Shown one piece after another: positions 53,278 to 62,786 of a stretch of DNA of 64,000 nt. Location of the stretch: contig NZ_CP170094.1 of NCBI RefSeq assembly GCF_042180575.1, forward strand, positions 2,108,001 through 2,172,000. Reading direction: 5' to 3'. The position numbers and the translations under genes were made by a program. Below the pieces are notes generated by a model. It made no database searches and was not told the DNA's origin. It saw only the letters and a list, made by a program, of their open reading frames with translations. Position 1 is the first letter of the stretch. Each line of letters begins with the position of its first letter. The stretch comes from Bernardetia sp042180575. Its GTDB lineage: Bacteria > Bacteroidota > Bacteroidia > Cytophagales > Bernardetiaceae.

Positions 53278-54744
53278 CTGACAACTACGGACTTTCTCCT
53301 TTGATTTGTTTCATAAATTCATCAATTTGTTGTTGAGTAATATTTTCTTTTTCCATCCATTCTATAATTTCTTGATGATGAGCAAGCTTTTCAAGTCCTT
53401 TGAGAATGAAGAATATAGTAGTTTTTCCTTTTGATAAAGCTAGTTTACAAAGAAAATTTGTTAAAGGATGGTTTCTTAATTCCTCTTCCAATTCTTTAAA
53501 ATATCCTACTAAAAAGAAAGCTAATGCTAACAAGTTAGCTATTACATTAAAATCTCGTACTTGGAAGGTTTCCCACCCCATATTTTGTTTGAGAAATCTA
53601 AAAACAACTTCTATTTTAAAACGCAAAATATAAGTTTTATATGCTTGACAGGCTTGTTCTGCATTTTTTATCTTTCTGTTAGTCAGCAAAAGCATAGGAT
53701 GTTTAAACAAAGGCTTTCCTTTTGAAGATAAACTAATTCGTAAAACAGTATATGTTTTATCTCCAATAATTAAAGTTTCCCATTCCACTAACCCCTCTAC
53801 GTTCCGATGTAGTTCCCCTTTAATATCCAACTTGTCAATAAAGAAATTACTCTCTTGAGTAAATTTTTTATCTATTATTTTTCTTCGTTTGACTTGCTTA
53901 GATACTTTACCCTTTGGCGTATAAACCACTTGACTTTCATTAGACAAACGGTTTAATTTTAAGCGAATGACAAACTCATCTCCCAAACTTTCTATGTGTT
54001 CAAACATAGTGGAATCATCAAATTCTCTATCCAAAACATGACAAATTGTTCTATCTTCTTTTTTTAGTAAACCACTTGTTTTGCTGATTTGAGTTTTTGC
54101 TAACTTTGAGTCATTGTAATAAGTGTCTTTACGTACTAAGTTTTGTTTTTCTATGCTAATGAGTTGACCTTTCTTATTCTTTAATTCTTTTGCTTTTCCA
54201 TTCTCTTTTTCTATAAGTGCAACATCAGATTGAGATACATAATTCGGCTGAGAATTGCTATAAACAAAGCTGTCTAACAAGCGAACTTCTTGACTATCAG
54301 GGGTTATAGCTACACTATTAAAACTTGAATACCCAGAAATAACTGTTTTTTCTAAGGATAAAACTTTGCCTAAATCTTCCAAATCTGAGGAATGAGGTTT
54401 ACGTATATCACAAGGGGCGTGTAATAAATAAATGTGTTGAGAAGAGCCTAAATCTGATTTAGTTTTTTCTGCTACACAATGAAGTAGAGTAGTTCTATCT
54501 AAAGTATTAACTTGTTTACCACTTAATAAACCTTTAAAGCTTTCATAGTCATTTCTAGTAGTCATTGTGTATATTTTTAAATGCCTAAAAAATATTAAAT
54601 TTGTACATAAAGAAAGAATCTTTTTTTTACTCCTTGGTTACTGTAATAAGAAAGTAAATCTGAAATATAGGTACTAATAGACATAGCTTTTTAAACAAAA
54701 ATAACACTTTTTTTATTAAGAGTAAACTTGTCCGTAGTTATCAG
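53278..54744 (-). mobile_element. IS4-family insertion sequence
   Basis: 1467 bp, terminal repeats CTGACAACTACGGAC (left) and GTCCGTAGTTATCAG (right), 14 of 15 positions matching. TTGTTG on both sides (53272-53277, 54745-54750) may be the target duplication. Carries one transposase gene. Confidence 0.85.
53285..54565 (-). CDS. IS4-family transposase
   Basis: 426 residues with the IS4 YREK signature (YILRFKIEVVFRFLKQNMGWE) near residue 330 and earlier catalytic segments (HVLDREFDD). No frameshift seen. It could still be active. Confidence 0.88.
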   Translation of the reverse strand: MTTRNDYESFKGLLSGKQVNTLDRTTLLHCVAEKTKSDLGSSQHIYLLHAPCDIRKPHSSDLEDLGKVLSLEKTVISGYSSFNSVAITPDSQEVRLLDSFVYSNSQPNYVSQSDVALIEKENGKAKELKNKKGQLISIEKQNLVRKDTYYNDSKLAKTQISKTSGLLKKEDRTICHVLDREFDDSTMFEHIESLGDEFVIRLKLNRLSNESQVVYTPKGKVSKQVKRRKIIDKKFTQESNFFIDKLDIKGELHRNVEGLVEWETLIIGDKTYTVLRISLSSKGKPLFKHPMLLLTNRKIKNAEQACQAYKTYILRFKIEVVFRFLKQNMGWETFQVRDFNVIANLLALAFFLVGYFKELEEELRNHPLTNFLCKLALSKGKTTIFFILKGLEKLAHHQEIIEWMEKENITQQQIDEFMKQIKGESP

Positions 54745-55098
54745 TTGTTGTAAGTCTTCTAACTTTAGCAACTCTGAATCAGTAAATAAATCCAACTCAT
54801 ACAAATCTTGCTTAATTAATTGACTATTAAACGTATCTACAATTTCTCTATCATCGATGTCTTGGGTAAAATACTCGTTTATATCTATTGAATGTAAAAT
54901 TCCGTAAGAGTTTGATAAGGAATATTTTGTCCCTTTATTAGCCCCTGTTTTTACAACTAACTTTTTATCTACCAACTTATCTAATAAGCGAACTAAAGTA
55001 CGACTACTTTTCTTATAACTCAATTTCTCATATATTTCACTAGATGAAAGTGAATCGGATTTGCTCAGAAGGTGTAAAATTTGGTCTGTGTCTTTCAT
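54745..55098 (-). pseudogene. fic-type gene, upstream piece (winged-helix N terminus), cut by IS4
   Basis: 118 residues up to the IS. The first 60 form a winged helix (SSSEIYEKLSYKKSSRTLVRLL ... TGANKGTKYSLS), then a helical region (ELDLFTDSELLKLEDLQQ). With the downstream piece this equals the known wHTH-Fic layout; Fic enzymes transfer AMP or other groups to target proteins. The ORF now runs on 17 codons into the IS. The gene is dead as it lacks the catalytic loop. Confidence 0.7.
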
Positions 55099-55253
55099 AA
55101 GAATAGTTTATTGGACAAGCAATGCAGTAATAATTTGACAAAATACTACAAAGTTGTCAGATAAAACACATTTATTTGTCTAATAAATACGCTTTGTTAT
55201 AAAATTTCTTTACATTTAAAAATTGAAAACCACGGCTGGAAGCCGAATACATA

Positions 55254-55396
55254 GCCCTAACTCGGCAGAGCCAAGCTAGAGCCTATTTTTTTATTTGTTT
55301 TTTAACAGCCGAGATGGAGCAGGGGAGTTTATTTAATGTAATTCGTTTCATTTTACCATTTTCTGCTCGCTTGTTTTTGAGCCTTTGTTAGCAACA
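55254..55396 (-). repeat. attC-like site 2, after the S41 peptidase cassette
   Basis: On the minus strand the site begins TGTTGCTAAC right after the S41 gene stop and ends GTTAGGGC, complementary R-box-like ends, with imperfect pairing of CAAGCGAG and CTAGCTTGGCTC further in. It continues into ATGTATTCGGCTT and an AGCYGTGGTTTTC tract, which occur again at 4.0 kb. The internal pairing is weaker than at site 1. Confidence 0.5.
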
Positions 55397-55398
55397 GG

Positions 55399-57678
55399 TT
55401 ATCTTATTAATTCCAATGATTTTTCAAGAAATTCATCTCTATTTTCCGTTATTCCTTTTATTGTCTTTTCAACTTTTACATTTGGTATTATTCCTATTCC
55501 ATGATGTTGATTTCCATTATGCTTAATAACCTTCATTCCTGTCCAAGTTATCATATAACCTCCAATTAATTCAAAAGAATTAACATTTCCATTTGTTCCT
55601 GCTGTTGTTTGCCCTACTATTGTCGCCAAATTATACCCCTCTATAAAACTCATATAGCTTTCAGCATAACTTATAGCCTGACCATTAGTAATAAAAATAA
55701 CTTGTTTATTTCCTAAATAGGGTTTCTTAGCTTCCAATAACCATCCGTGTTTTTCAAAACCACAAAGATTTTCATAATTAGGATAAATTATTTGAGGTAT
55801 TTGCATCCAAGAACTATCTTTTTCATTTTCTTTTAACAAATGACTTATTAGTTCGTGATTTCCATTAGGATACCCTCTTAAATCACATATAATTGCCTTT
55901 GATTTTTCAAGAATTGGCATTAGGTAATTTATAGTATCAATTTCAATTATATCAAGGTTTAGATAAACAACACTACTGTCGTTATAAAAATTATATTTTA
56001 ATGGATAAATATCATCACTATTCACAACTTCTTGATATGTATAATCTCTTACCAATTCATATTGTTTTGAGTTAACCTTGATATGTATTTTACTACTTTT
56101 TGCACCACATAAACTTGAATAGTTTGCTTCATAACTTAACCCACTATCTGTTGCTGCTGATATTTTCTCTTTTGTTTCTTTAAAAAATACTGATGGCAAT
56201 TTACCGTTTATACTCTCTACTACATCACCTATTTTGATTGATAATTCTTTATTCTTCACATAGGTTATCACTAATTTATCCTCTACCCATTCCCATAAAA
56301 TAGGAGGAATATAATATTCGTCATAATTACTTTCAACACTAATATGTCCATCTTTTAATTTTGCTGTAAATTTCTGTAATGTTTCTAAATGCTCTTTTCC
56401 ATTTTTATCTAAAAATGATTGCTTTATTGTTTTCACAAATTCAGCCTCCCAATCTACTTGCACAACATCAAAATAAGGATAAAAATGTCTAAACAAATTA
56501 TAAGCATTTATAACATTTCCAATTCTAATATATAAATTATCAGGACTATTTTTTGTATTTAAAATTTTAGTTATTTGTTTTTTATATTCTGATTTATCGG
56601 AAACAGGAAAAGTTTTATCTTCATTTCCATACAATACAAGTGGGATTTGACAATATATATTTGTTGCTATTTCACTTTCAATTAATTCTCCAAATTTTGG
56701 TCTACAATCAAACAAATTATTTCCTTCTTCTTTTTCAAAACTACCTACATATTCAATCTTTACTGATTTATTTCCAGAAATTTTATATTTATCTTGCGAA
56801 ACAATTTTATATCCAGTTCCAAATCCTTTCCATTGATTACTACTATTTCTATCAGAGGCAATATCCTCTGTTTCAAAATCACTGTTTTTTATAGGAATTT
56901 CTATCCACTTATCATTTTCTTTATAAAAAAGCTTAATATTATCAACATATAATGTTCCTTTTCCTAGAAGAAAACAACCAAATACTAAATTCTTTGCATT
57001 TATATCAATTTTACCTTTAAGTTCAAACTTTTGCCACTTATCTTTTTTAATAGGATTATTCCTTGAATTATCAAAAAAGCCTATTTCTTTATCGCTTTTA
57101 TCTACTCTAATCCAAAACTGTCCTTGACCTTCACTACTTGCGTCTAATTTTGACCATCCTTCATATTTTATTTCTTTGCCTTTAAATTCTGCTGGATCAA
57201 TTGATGTTAAAACATTTCCAAATTCTGATGACTTGTCAAGGTTCTTTGTTTTATTTATTCTTACACTTTTATAAGGGTTGTCTTTTATACCTTCCTCTTC
57301 CATATTAAAGCTAACTCCATTGTGTTGCCAATATATTTGTTTATACTCAGAAGTATCTTTGGGGATTAATATTTTTGTATCATAATCTGTTTTTCCTGAT
57401 TTTAAAATAAATTTAGATGTTGGTGCAATGAAATAAAAAATTCTATTTAACTCCTTAACCAATTCTTCATCATTTTTACATTTTTCAACCTTTCTTACAC
57501 CATAAACCGAAAACTTCTTCCAGTCTAATTCATTTGCTTCATCACTTGGATGAAAATACTTTACATATCCATAAGCTTTCGAAAAAGCTGTAATATTTTT
57601 TATTGTTCGCTCCGATTGCGAGTAAGCAGATTGTATAATTAATATGCTAATAAATATAAATAAAATTATTTTTATCAT
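55399..57678 (-). CDS. S41-family peptidase, secreted (cassette gene 2)
   Basis: 759 residues with a signal peptide (ILFIFISILIIQSAYSQ). A PDZ-like region lies near 480-510 (IKIGDVVESINGKLPSVFF), and the S41 domain follows: AIICDLRGYPNGN, then VIFITNGQAISYAESYMSFIE with the nucleophile Ser, and TIVGQTTAGTNGN. Tail-specific proteases of this family degrade peptides in the periplasm. TGTTGCTAAC and its complement bound the gene, the pattern of one cassette. It runs away from the recombinase. Confidence 0.85.
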   Translation of the reverse strand: MIKIILFIFISILIIQSAYSQSERTIKNITAFSKAYGYVKYFHPSDEANELDWKKFSVYGVRKVEKCKNDEELVKELNRIFYFIAPTSKFILKSGKTDYDTKILIPKDTSEYKQIYWQHNGVSFNMEEEGIKDNPYKSVRINKTKNLDKSSEFGNVLTSIDPAEFKGKEIKYEGWSKLDASSEGQGQFWIRVDKSDKEIGFFDNSRNNPIKKDKWQKFELKGKIDINAKNLVFGCFLLGKGTLYVDNIKLFYKENDKWIEIPIKNSDFETEDIASDRNSSNQWKGFGTGYKIVSQDKYKISGNKSVKIEYVGSFEKEEGNNLFDCRPKFGELIESEIATNIYCQIPLVLYGNEDKTFPVSDKSEYKKQITKILNTKNSPDNLYIRIGNVINAYNLFRHFYPYFDVVQVDWEAEFVKTIKQSFLDKNGKEHLETLQKFTAKLKDGHISVESNYDEYYIPPILWEWVEDKLVITYVKNKELSIKIGDVVESINGKLPSVFFKETKEKISAATDSGLSYEANYSSLCGAKSSKIHIKVNSKQYELVRDYTYQEVVNSDDIYPLKYNFYNDSSVVYLNLDIIEIDTINYLMPILEKSKAIICDLRGYPNGNHELISHLLKENEKDSSWMQIPQIIYPNYENLCGFEKHGWLLEAKKPYLGNKQVIFITNGQAISYAESYMSFIEGYNLATIVGQTTAGTNGNVNSFELIGGYMITWTGMKVIKHNGNQHHGIGIIPNVKVEKTIKGITENRDEFLEKSLELIR

Positions 57679-57716
57679 AGTTTCTTATTTTAATTTTAAG
57701 TTCTGTTTCTTTTAAC

Positions 57717-57852
57717 TTGTTGCTAACGGTTAGTATATGAAAAGTAGGCGATAAGAAGCACTAAACTTGCGGTTAAGCTCAAAATTTGACACGAGTCACA
57801 AGCCTTGATTATATTACTATTCCGCCTATTTTTTATATACATTGTTGGCAGT
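57717..57852 (-). repeat. attC-like site 1 between the two cassette genes
   Basis: A 136-bp imperfect palindrome: GTATATGAAAAGTAGGCG (57733-57750) pairs with CGCCTATTTTTTATATAC (57823-57840), 16 of 18 positions. The outer ends TGCTAAC and GTTGGCA pair at 6 of 7. A ~70-base loop separates the arms. Asymmetric, long hairpins with R-box-like ends are the hallmark of attC recombination sites. Confidence 0.7.
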
Positions 57853-57855
57853 TCG

Positions 57856-58689
57856 TTATTTTATTTCATTCTGTAATATTTCCCAAATTGTAGTTTTAAA
57901 CTTGTCTTTAAACACTCCAAAATGTCCAATTTTCTTAACTCCGAAATTAGAAGGAATAAAATGACTTGATTTGACATTTGAGTTCCGATACTGACTGGTC
58001 ATCCATTCTACAGCTTCTTTAGGTGCAAAATCATCATCCTCAATACTAAATGCACTAATGTCGAGTTCAATTTTATCATAGTATTTCAAGACTATTGATT
58101 TATCACTTTGTATATAATCAGGCTTTTTACCCCAATTTCGCCATTGGTTAGCTACATTTTTTGGTAGGTTTTCCATTCCGCTCAGTTTTTTTGAGTTCAG
58201 ATACCCAAAAAAATTCAATAGAGTAGGAAATAGAATATACCAATTAAACCACATTTTTAATCTGCCTATTCCTTTCCAAAATTTCCAATATCCAGATTGA
58301 GCAGCTACAAGAATTATCTTGTCAAACTTGGTGGACGATTTAGCCAATCCAATAAGTTGACCACCTATGCTATGTCCAAGAATTACTTTTTTAGAGTTCG
58401 GAAAATGTGTTAATACATATTGTAAAACAGATTCCAAATCATTTTTTCCCCAATCAGCTGCATTATTATCTAGCTCTTTAATCGGTTTTGTTAATGAACG
58501 ACCAATACCAAAATAATCGAATGTGATAACCGAAACTCCATTGTCCGATAAATACTTAGAAAATTTATGATAATACTCTTGTCTTACACCTGTTGCAGAG
58601 GCGATAATAAGAACAGTATCGCTCTTATCAGATTCAAATAGAGTAGCAGAGATTGTTTCGGAATTGGATGATATTTTAATTTGTTTCAT
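57856..58689 (-). CDS. Alpha/beta hydrolase (cassette gene 1)
   Basis: 277 residues: VLIIASATGVRQEYYHKFSKYL, DYFGIGRS, the nucleophile elbow VILGHSIGGQLIGLA, and late Asp/His in AFSIEDDDFAP and IGHFGVF. Cytoplasmic, with no signal peptide. Substrate unknown. Its flanks are GTTGGCAGT (58713-58705, minus strand) before the start and ACTGCCAAC after the stop, exact complements, so it forms one self-closing cassette nearest the recombinase. Confidence 0.8.
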   Translation of the reverse strand: MKQIKISSNSETISATLFESDKSDTVLIIASATGVRQEYYHKFSKYLSDNGVSVITFDYFGIGRSLTKPIKELDNNAADWGKNDLESVLQYVLTHFPNSKKVILGHSIGGQLIGLAKSSTKFDKIILVAAQSGYWKFWKGIGRLKMWFNWYILFPTLLNFFGYLNSKKLSGMENLPKNVANQWRNWGKKPDYIQSDKSIVLKYYDKIELDISAFSIEDDDFAPKEAVEWMTSQYRNSNVKSSHFIPSNFGVKKIGHFGVFKDKFKTTIWEILQNEIK

Positions 58690-58704
58690 TCGTTCGTTCT
58701 AATG

Positions 58705-58843
58705 ACTGCCAACGGTTATATAAACTCAATACTACAAAAACAATGTAAATATGACAAAAAACATCCAGATAACCAACTAAATTAGGGGTTATTACGTAAA
58801 TATAATTATAGTTACATATATCCAACTAAAAAAGAGTTATTAT
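58705..58843 (+). promoter_or_regulatory. attI-like recombination region upstream of the recombinase
   Basis: It holds the end ACTGCCAAC of the first cassette (58705-58713) and a 22-bp direct repeat, CCAACTAAATTAGGGGTTAT at 58773-58792 and CCAACTAAAAAAGAGTTAT at 58822-58840, 49 bases apart. The second copy touches the recombinase ATG. The first has inverted TAACC ... GGTTA ends, a possible recombinase site. No role is proven. Confidence 0.55.
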
Positions 58844-59666
58844 GGAAAAAGTAGAAAATTTTATGCAATTATTAGAAATCAAACGCTATGCTTATAGCAC
58901 TAGAAAAGCGTATCAATCTGTACTAGAGAAGTTTTTTAGGCAATTTGAGAAACCTATTGAACACATAACCCAAAAAGAAGTACAAGAATATCTCTATCAA
59001 AAAATAAGAGAAGAAAAAATATCCTTTTCTACACAAAAACAAATTGTAGGAGCAATCAAACTTTTTTATAAAGAGATGTATAAGAAGGATTTAAAAATTG
59101 ATTATCTATACCCTGATAGACAGGAACACAAACTACCTAATGTATTATCAAAAGAAGATGTCGTACGTTTGATAAACAGCCCTAAAAACCTAAAGCATAA
59201 AACTATTCTTACAGGTATTTATAGTGCTGGTTTGAGAATAAGCGAAATTACTAAAGTCAAAATAAATGATATCGATTCAAAAAGAATGATTATCAGAGTA
59301 AAAGGTGGAAAGGGGTATAAAGACAGAGAAGTAATGTTATCAGAGCAGTTTTTAGTGTTACTACGAGAATATTATAAGGCTTACAAGCCTAAAGAATGGC
59401 TATTTGAAGGTCAAAATGGAGGACAATACTCTACTACAAGTATTCAGAAAATATTCAAAAAAGCCCTTAAAAACGCTAACATCAACCAAGAAGCTACCGT
59501 GCATACACTTAGGCACAGCTTTGCTACACATTTGTTAGAAAATGGTACAGATATACGTTTTATCCAAGAGTTTTTGGGACATAACTCAATTAAAACGACG
59601 CAAATTTACACACACATTACAAAAAATAGCAAAAGCAAAGTCAAAAGTCCTTTGGACACTATGTAA
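58842..59666 (+). CDS. Tyrosine recombinase, integron-integrase/XerA-like
   Basis: 274 residues. SAM-like N-terminal core-binding domain (1-95), then the catalytic domain: R132 (GLRISE), K157 (KGGKGYKDRE), H221 and R224 (HTLRHSFATHLL), H247 (FLGHNS), Y256 nucleophile (TQIYTHI). It ends VKSPLDTM, like the GVRSPLD end of IntI integrases. It does not show the ~20-residue extra domain of true IntI between the two catalytic blocks. It runs away from the cassette genes, as intI does. The start is directly after the direct repeat. Confidence 0.85.
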   Translation: MEKVENFMQLLEIKRYAYSTRKAYQSVLEKFFRQFEKPIEHITQKEVQEYLYQKIREEKISFSTQKQIVGAIKLFYKEMYKKDLKIDYLYPDRQEHKLPNVLSKEDVVRLINSPKNLKHKTILTGIYSAGLRISEITKVKINDIDSKRMIIRVKGGKGYKDREVMLSEQFLVLLREYYKAYKPKEWLFEGQNGGQYSTTSIQKIFKKALKNANINQEATVHTLRHSFATHLLENGTDIRFIQEFLGHNSIKTTQIYTHITKNSKSKVKSPLDTM

Positions 59667-59670
59667 ATTC

Positions 59671-62600
59671 CTACAAAAACCCACCTGTATAATTCTCCTT
59701 CAATTTAGCCAATTCCTTCGGTGTTCCTTCAAAACAAAGATGTCCACCATTTTTTCCTCCTTCTTTTCCTAAATCAATCACCCAATCGGCTGCACGAATA
59801 ACCTCTACGTTGTGTTCGATGACGATGGCAGAATGTCCGTGTTCGATAAGTGCATTGATAGATTTTAGAAGTTTGGCAATGTCGTGGAAATGCAAACCTG
59901 TTGTAGGTTCATCAAAAATAAATAAAATATGATCTCGGTTAGCTCTATCACTGGCACTTTTGGTAAGAAAAGCAGCTAGTTTTACACGCTGTGCCTCTCC
60001 ACCTGAAAGCGTATTGGAAGACTGCCCCAACTGAATATATCCCAAACCAACATCTTGCAAAGGCTTCAAACGTGCCATAATCGGTTTCGAATCTTTGAAG
60101 GTAATCAAGGCTTCATCAACCGTCATATCCAAAACATCAGCGATATTTTTTCCACCAAATTCTACTTCCAAAACTTCGGCTTGAAAACGCTTTCCTTTAC
60201 ACGACTCACACGTCAAGTAAATATCAGCCATAAACTGCATTTCTATCTTAATTTTTCCTTCTCCTTGACACGTTTCGCAGCGTCCACCTTCCACATTAAA
60301 GGAAAAATAAGCAGGTGTAAAACCTCGCTGTTTTGAGATAGTTTGGTCTGCAAAAAGCGCACGAATGTAGTCATACGCCTTCACATACGTAACTGGATTG
60401 GAACGAGAAGATTTACCGATCGGATTTTGATCGACCATTTCTACGCTCGTTACTTTCTTTAGATTTCCGTCTAGTTTATCCATTTTTCCACTCTCGTCAT
60501 TGTGGTTTCCCAAATGTTTGGCAAGGGCAGGATATAAAAGCTGACGCACCAAAGTAGATTTTCCAGAACCCGAAACGCCCGTAACTGTCGTCAAGATTCC
60601 CAAAGGAAATTTTACCGAAATATTCTTTAAATTATGTTCTCTCGCTCCCACCACTTCAATATATTCATTCCATTTTCTAGGCGTTTGAGGTACGATTACT
60701 TGCATTTCATCACGCAAATATTTTGCTGTGTAGCTATCCGAATCTTTTTCTAATTCTTCTAAAGTTCCTTGAAAAATAAGATTTCCACCATGCGCTCCTG
60801 CATCGGGTCCAATATCGATAATTTGGTCAGCAGCTCGCATAATTTCCTCTTCGTGTTCGACTACAATAACCGTATTTCCCAAATCACGCAGTTTTTTTAA
60901 TACTTTTATCAAATTTTGCGTATCTCGTGGATGAAGTCCAATACTCGGCTCATCTAAAATATACATCGAACCTACCAAAGCAGAACCGAGCGAAGTAGCT
61001 AGTTTTATACGTTGAAATTCTCCACCTGAAAGTGTTGCTGTTTTTCGGTTTAAAGTCAGATATTGCAAACCTACTTCATTGAGATATTGCAAACGGTTTC
61101 TAATTTCTATCAAAATTCGTTTCGAAACGCTGGCTTGATGTTCTGTAAGCTGTACTTCTTGAAAAAACTCAGTAAGTTCATCTAAAGGAAGCAAAACCAA
61201 TTCTTGAATCGATTTTTCGCCTATTTTTACATAACCTGCTTCTTTTCTGATGCGTGTTCCGATACAGTCTGGACAAATTTTTCTACCTCTATATTTTGAA
61301 AGCATCACTCTATATTGAATTTTATAGCTTTCACTTTCTAAGTCTTTAAAAAACTCATCTAATCCTTTAAAATATTTATTTCCTGTCCAAAGAAGTCGTT
61401 GCTGCTCTTCGGTCAAATCATTAAACGCACGATGAATCGGAAAATCAAAATCAATTCCTTTTTTTATCAACGGAGTTAGCCATTTACTCATTTTTGGGGT
61501 TCTCCAAGGTGCAATCACTCCCTCATATACCGACATTGTTTTGTCAGGAATTACCAAATCTTCATCAATTCCCAAAACAGTTCCGAAACCCTCACAAGTA
61601 CGACACGCACCGTAAGGACTATTAAAACTAAAAAAATTGATATTTGGCTCTTCAAATAACATTCCATCAGCTTCAAAACGGTCTGAAAAAGAGGTCGTTT
61701 CTACGTCTTTTCCTTTTTGATAAATTTCTACAACACAATCTCCTTTACTTTCATAAAATGAAGTTTGAACCGAATCAGCAATACGAAAACGGTTTTGCTC
61801 GTCGCCTTTTTTGATTACACCTCTATCAATCAAAATATAAAGTGTATGTTTTTGAAGTCGTTTGAGTTCGGCTTGTTGTTCTTTTGTCAGTCTTGAAACA
61901 GGCTCTGTTGCTTTTGTAGTTTTCTTTGTAGGCTTTTTTCCTGCTTTTTTTAATTTCTTTTTTTCTTCTAAATAATCCTTTTGATTTTCGCCTTTGTGTT
62001 CTTCTAAAAAACTCTCTAAATTTTGCTTGGTTTGGTCTTTTCCTTTTTCTAATTCTGGGTCAATTTCTTTTGGTAATAATTGTTCTATAAAAATGACCTC
62101 TTCTCCTGCTTTTATTCTCGTAAAACCTTGCTGTAAAAGAATATTTAATTGGTCTTCAAAAGTTCGTTCTTCTGGAATTACTAAAGGCGCAAGAATCATA
62201 TATTTTGCGTTGCTTTCGGTTTCATCATCTCCAAAACCTTCAATAAAATCAACTACATCAGAAACATTATCTTTCTTTACCATCTCCCCAGAAATAGGCG
62301 AATAAGTAACTCCAATTCTTGAAAAGAGAAGTTTTAGATAATCATAAATTTCTGTCGTTGTTCCTACCGTAGAGCGTGGATTACGAGTATTTACCTTCTG
62401 TTCAACAGCAATAGCAGGAGAAACGCCACGAATCCAATCCACATCAGGTTTTTCCATTCTACCCAAAAACTGACGTGCATAACTACTCAAACTTTCCACA
62501 TACATACGTTGCCCTTCTGCAAAAAGTGTATCAAAGGCAAGCGACGATTTTCCAGAACCCGAAACGCCAGTAATAACGATGAGTTTATTACGAGGAACAG

Positions 62601-62754
62601 CCAAACTAATATTTTTGAGATTGTTTACTCGTGCGCCTTTTATGACAATATTGTATTTGGTATCATAACTTTCTAACTCTTTTACTCGCTTTTCTTCTGC
62701 TTCTTTTGCTGCTATTTCTTCTTTTGTGAGAGCTTTTTCTGTGGTAGTGGGCAT
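59671..62754 (-). CDS. uvrA: Excinuclease ABC subunit A
   Basis: 1027 residues. Two ATPase modules: Walker A GVSGSGKSSLAFDT and GVSGSGKSTLVRQLL, signatures LSGGEFQRIKLA and LSGGEAQRVKLA, Walker B YILDEPSIG and FIFDEPTTG. Zinc-finger Cys pairs are seen in CPDCIGTR and CETCQGEG...CESCKGKRF. UvrA detects damaged DNA with UvrB in nucleotide excision repair. A lysine-rich insert (KKKLKKAGKKPTKKTTKATEP) near residue 270 makes it about 85 residues longer than E. coli UvrA. Confidence 0.97.
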   Translation of the reverse strand: MPTTTEKALTKEEIAAKEAEEKRVKELESYDTKYNIVIKGARVNNLKNISLAVPRNKLIVITGVSGSGKSSLAFDTLFAEGQRMYVESLSSYARQFLGRMEKPDVDWIRGVSPAIAVEQKVNTRNPRSTVGTTTEIYDYLKLLFSRIGVTYSPISGEMVKKDNVSDVVDFIEGFGDDETESNAKYMILAPLVIPEERTFEDQLNILLQQGFTRIKAGEEVIFIEQLLPKEIDPELEKGKDQTKQNLESFLEEHKGENQKDYLEEKKKLKKAGKKPTKKTTKATEPVSRLTKEQQAELKRLQKHTLYILIDRGVIKKGDEQNRFRIADSVQTSFYESKGDCVVEIYQKGKDVETTSFSDRFEADGMLFEEPNINFFSFNSPYGACRTCEGFGTVLGIDEDLVIPDKTMSVYEGVIAPWRTPKMSKWLTPLIKKGIDFDFPIHRAFNDLTEEQQRLLWTGNKYFKGLDEFFKDLESESYKIQYRVMLSKYRGRKICPDCIGTRIRKEAGYVKIGEKSIQELVLLPLDELTEFFQEVQLTEHQASVSKRILIEIRNRLQYLNEVGLQYLTLNRKTATLSGGEFQRIKLATSLGSALVGSMYILDEPSIGLHPRDTQNLIKVLKKLRDLGNTVIVVEHEEEIMRAADQIIDIGPDAGAHGGNLIFQGTLEELEKDSDSYTAKYLRDEMQVIVPQTPRKWNEYIEVVGAREHNLKNISVKFPLGILTTVTGVSGSGKSTLVRQLLYPALAKHLGNHNDESGKMDKLDGNLKKVTSVEMVDQNPIGKSSRSNPVTYVKAYDYIRALFADQTISKQRGFTPAYFSFNVEGGRCETCQGEGKIKIEMQFMADIYLTCESCKGKRFQAEVLEVEFGGKNIADVLDMTVDEALITFKDSKPIMARLKPLQDVGLGYIQLGQSSNTLSGGEAQRVKLAAFLTKSASDRANRDHILFIFDEPTTGLHFHDIAKLLKSINALIEHGHSAIVIEHNVEVIRAADWVIDLGKEGGKNGGHLCFEGTPKELAKLKENYTGGFL

Positions 62755-62786
62755 TTTGGGAATAATCTATATTTTGAAATTATATA

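Noticed and set aside
58842..59666. Phage integrase of a prophage
   Set aside because: No phage structural or replication genes are near; the C terminus and gene context are integron-like.
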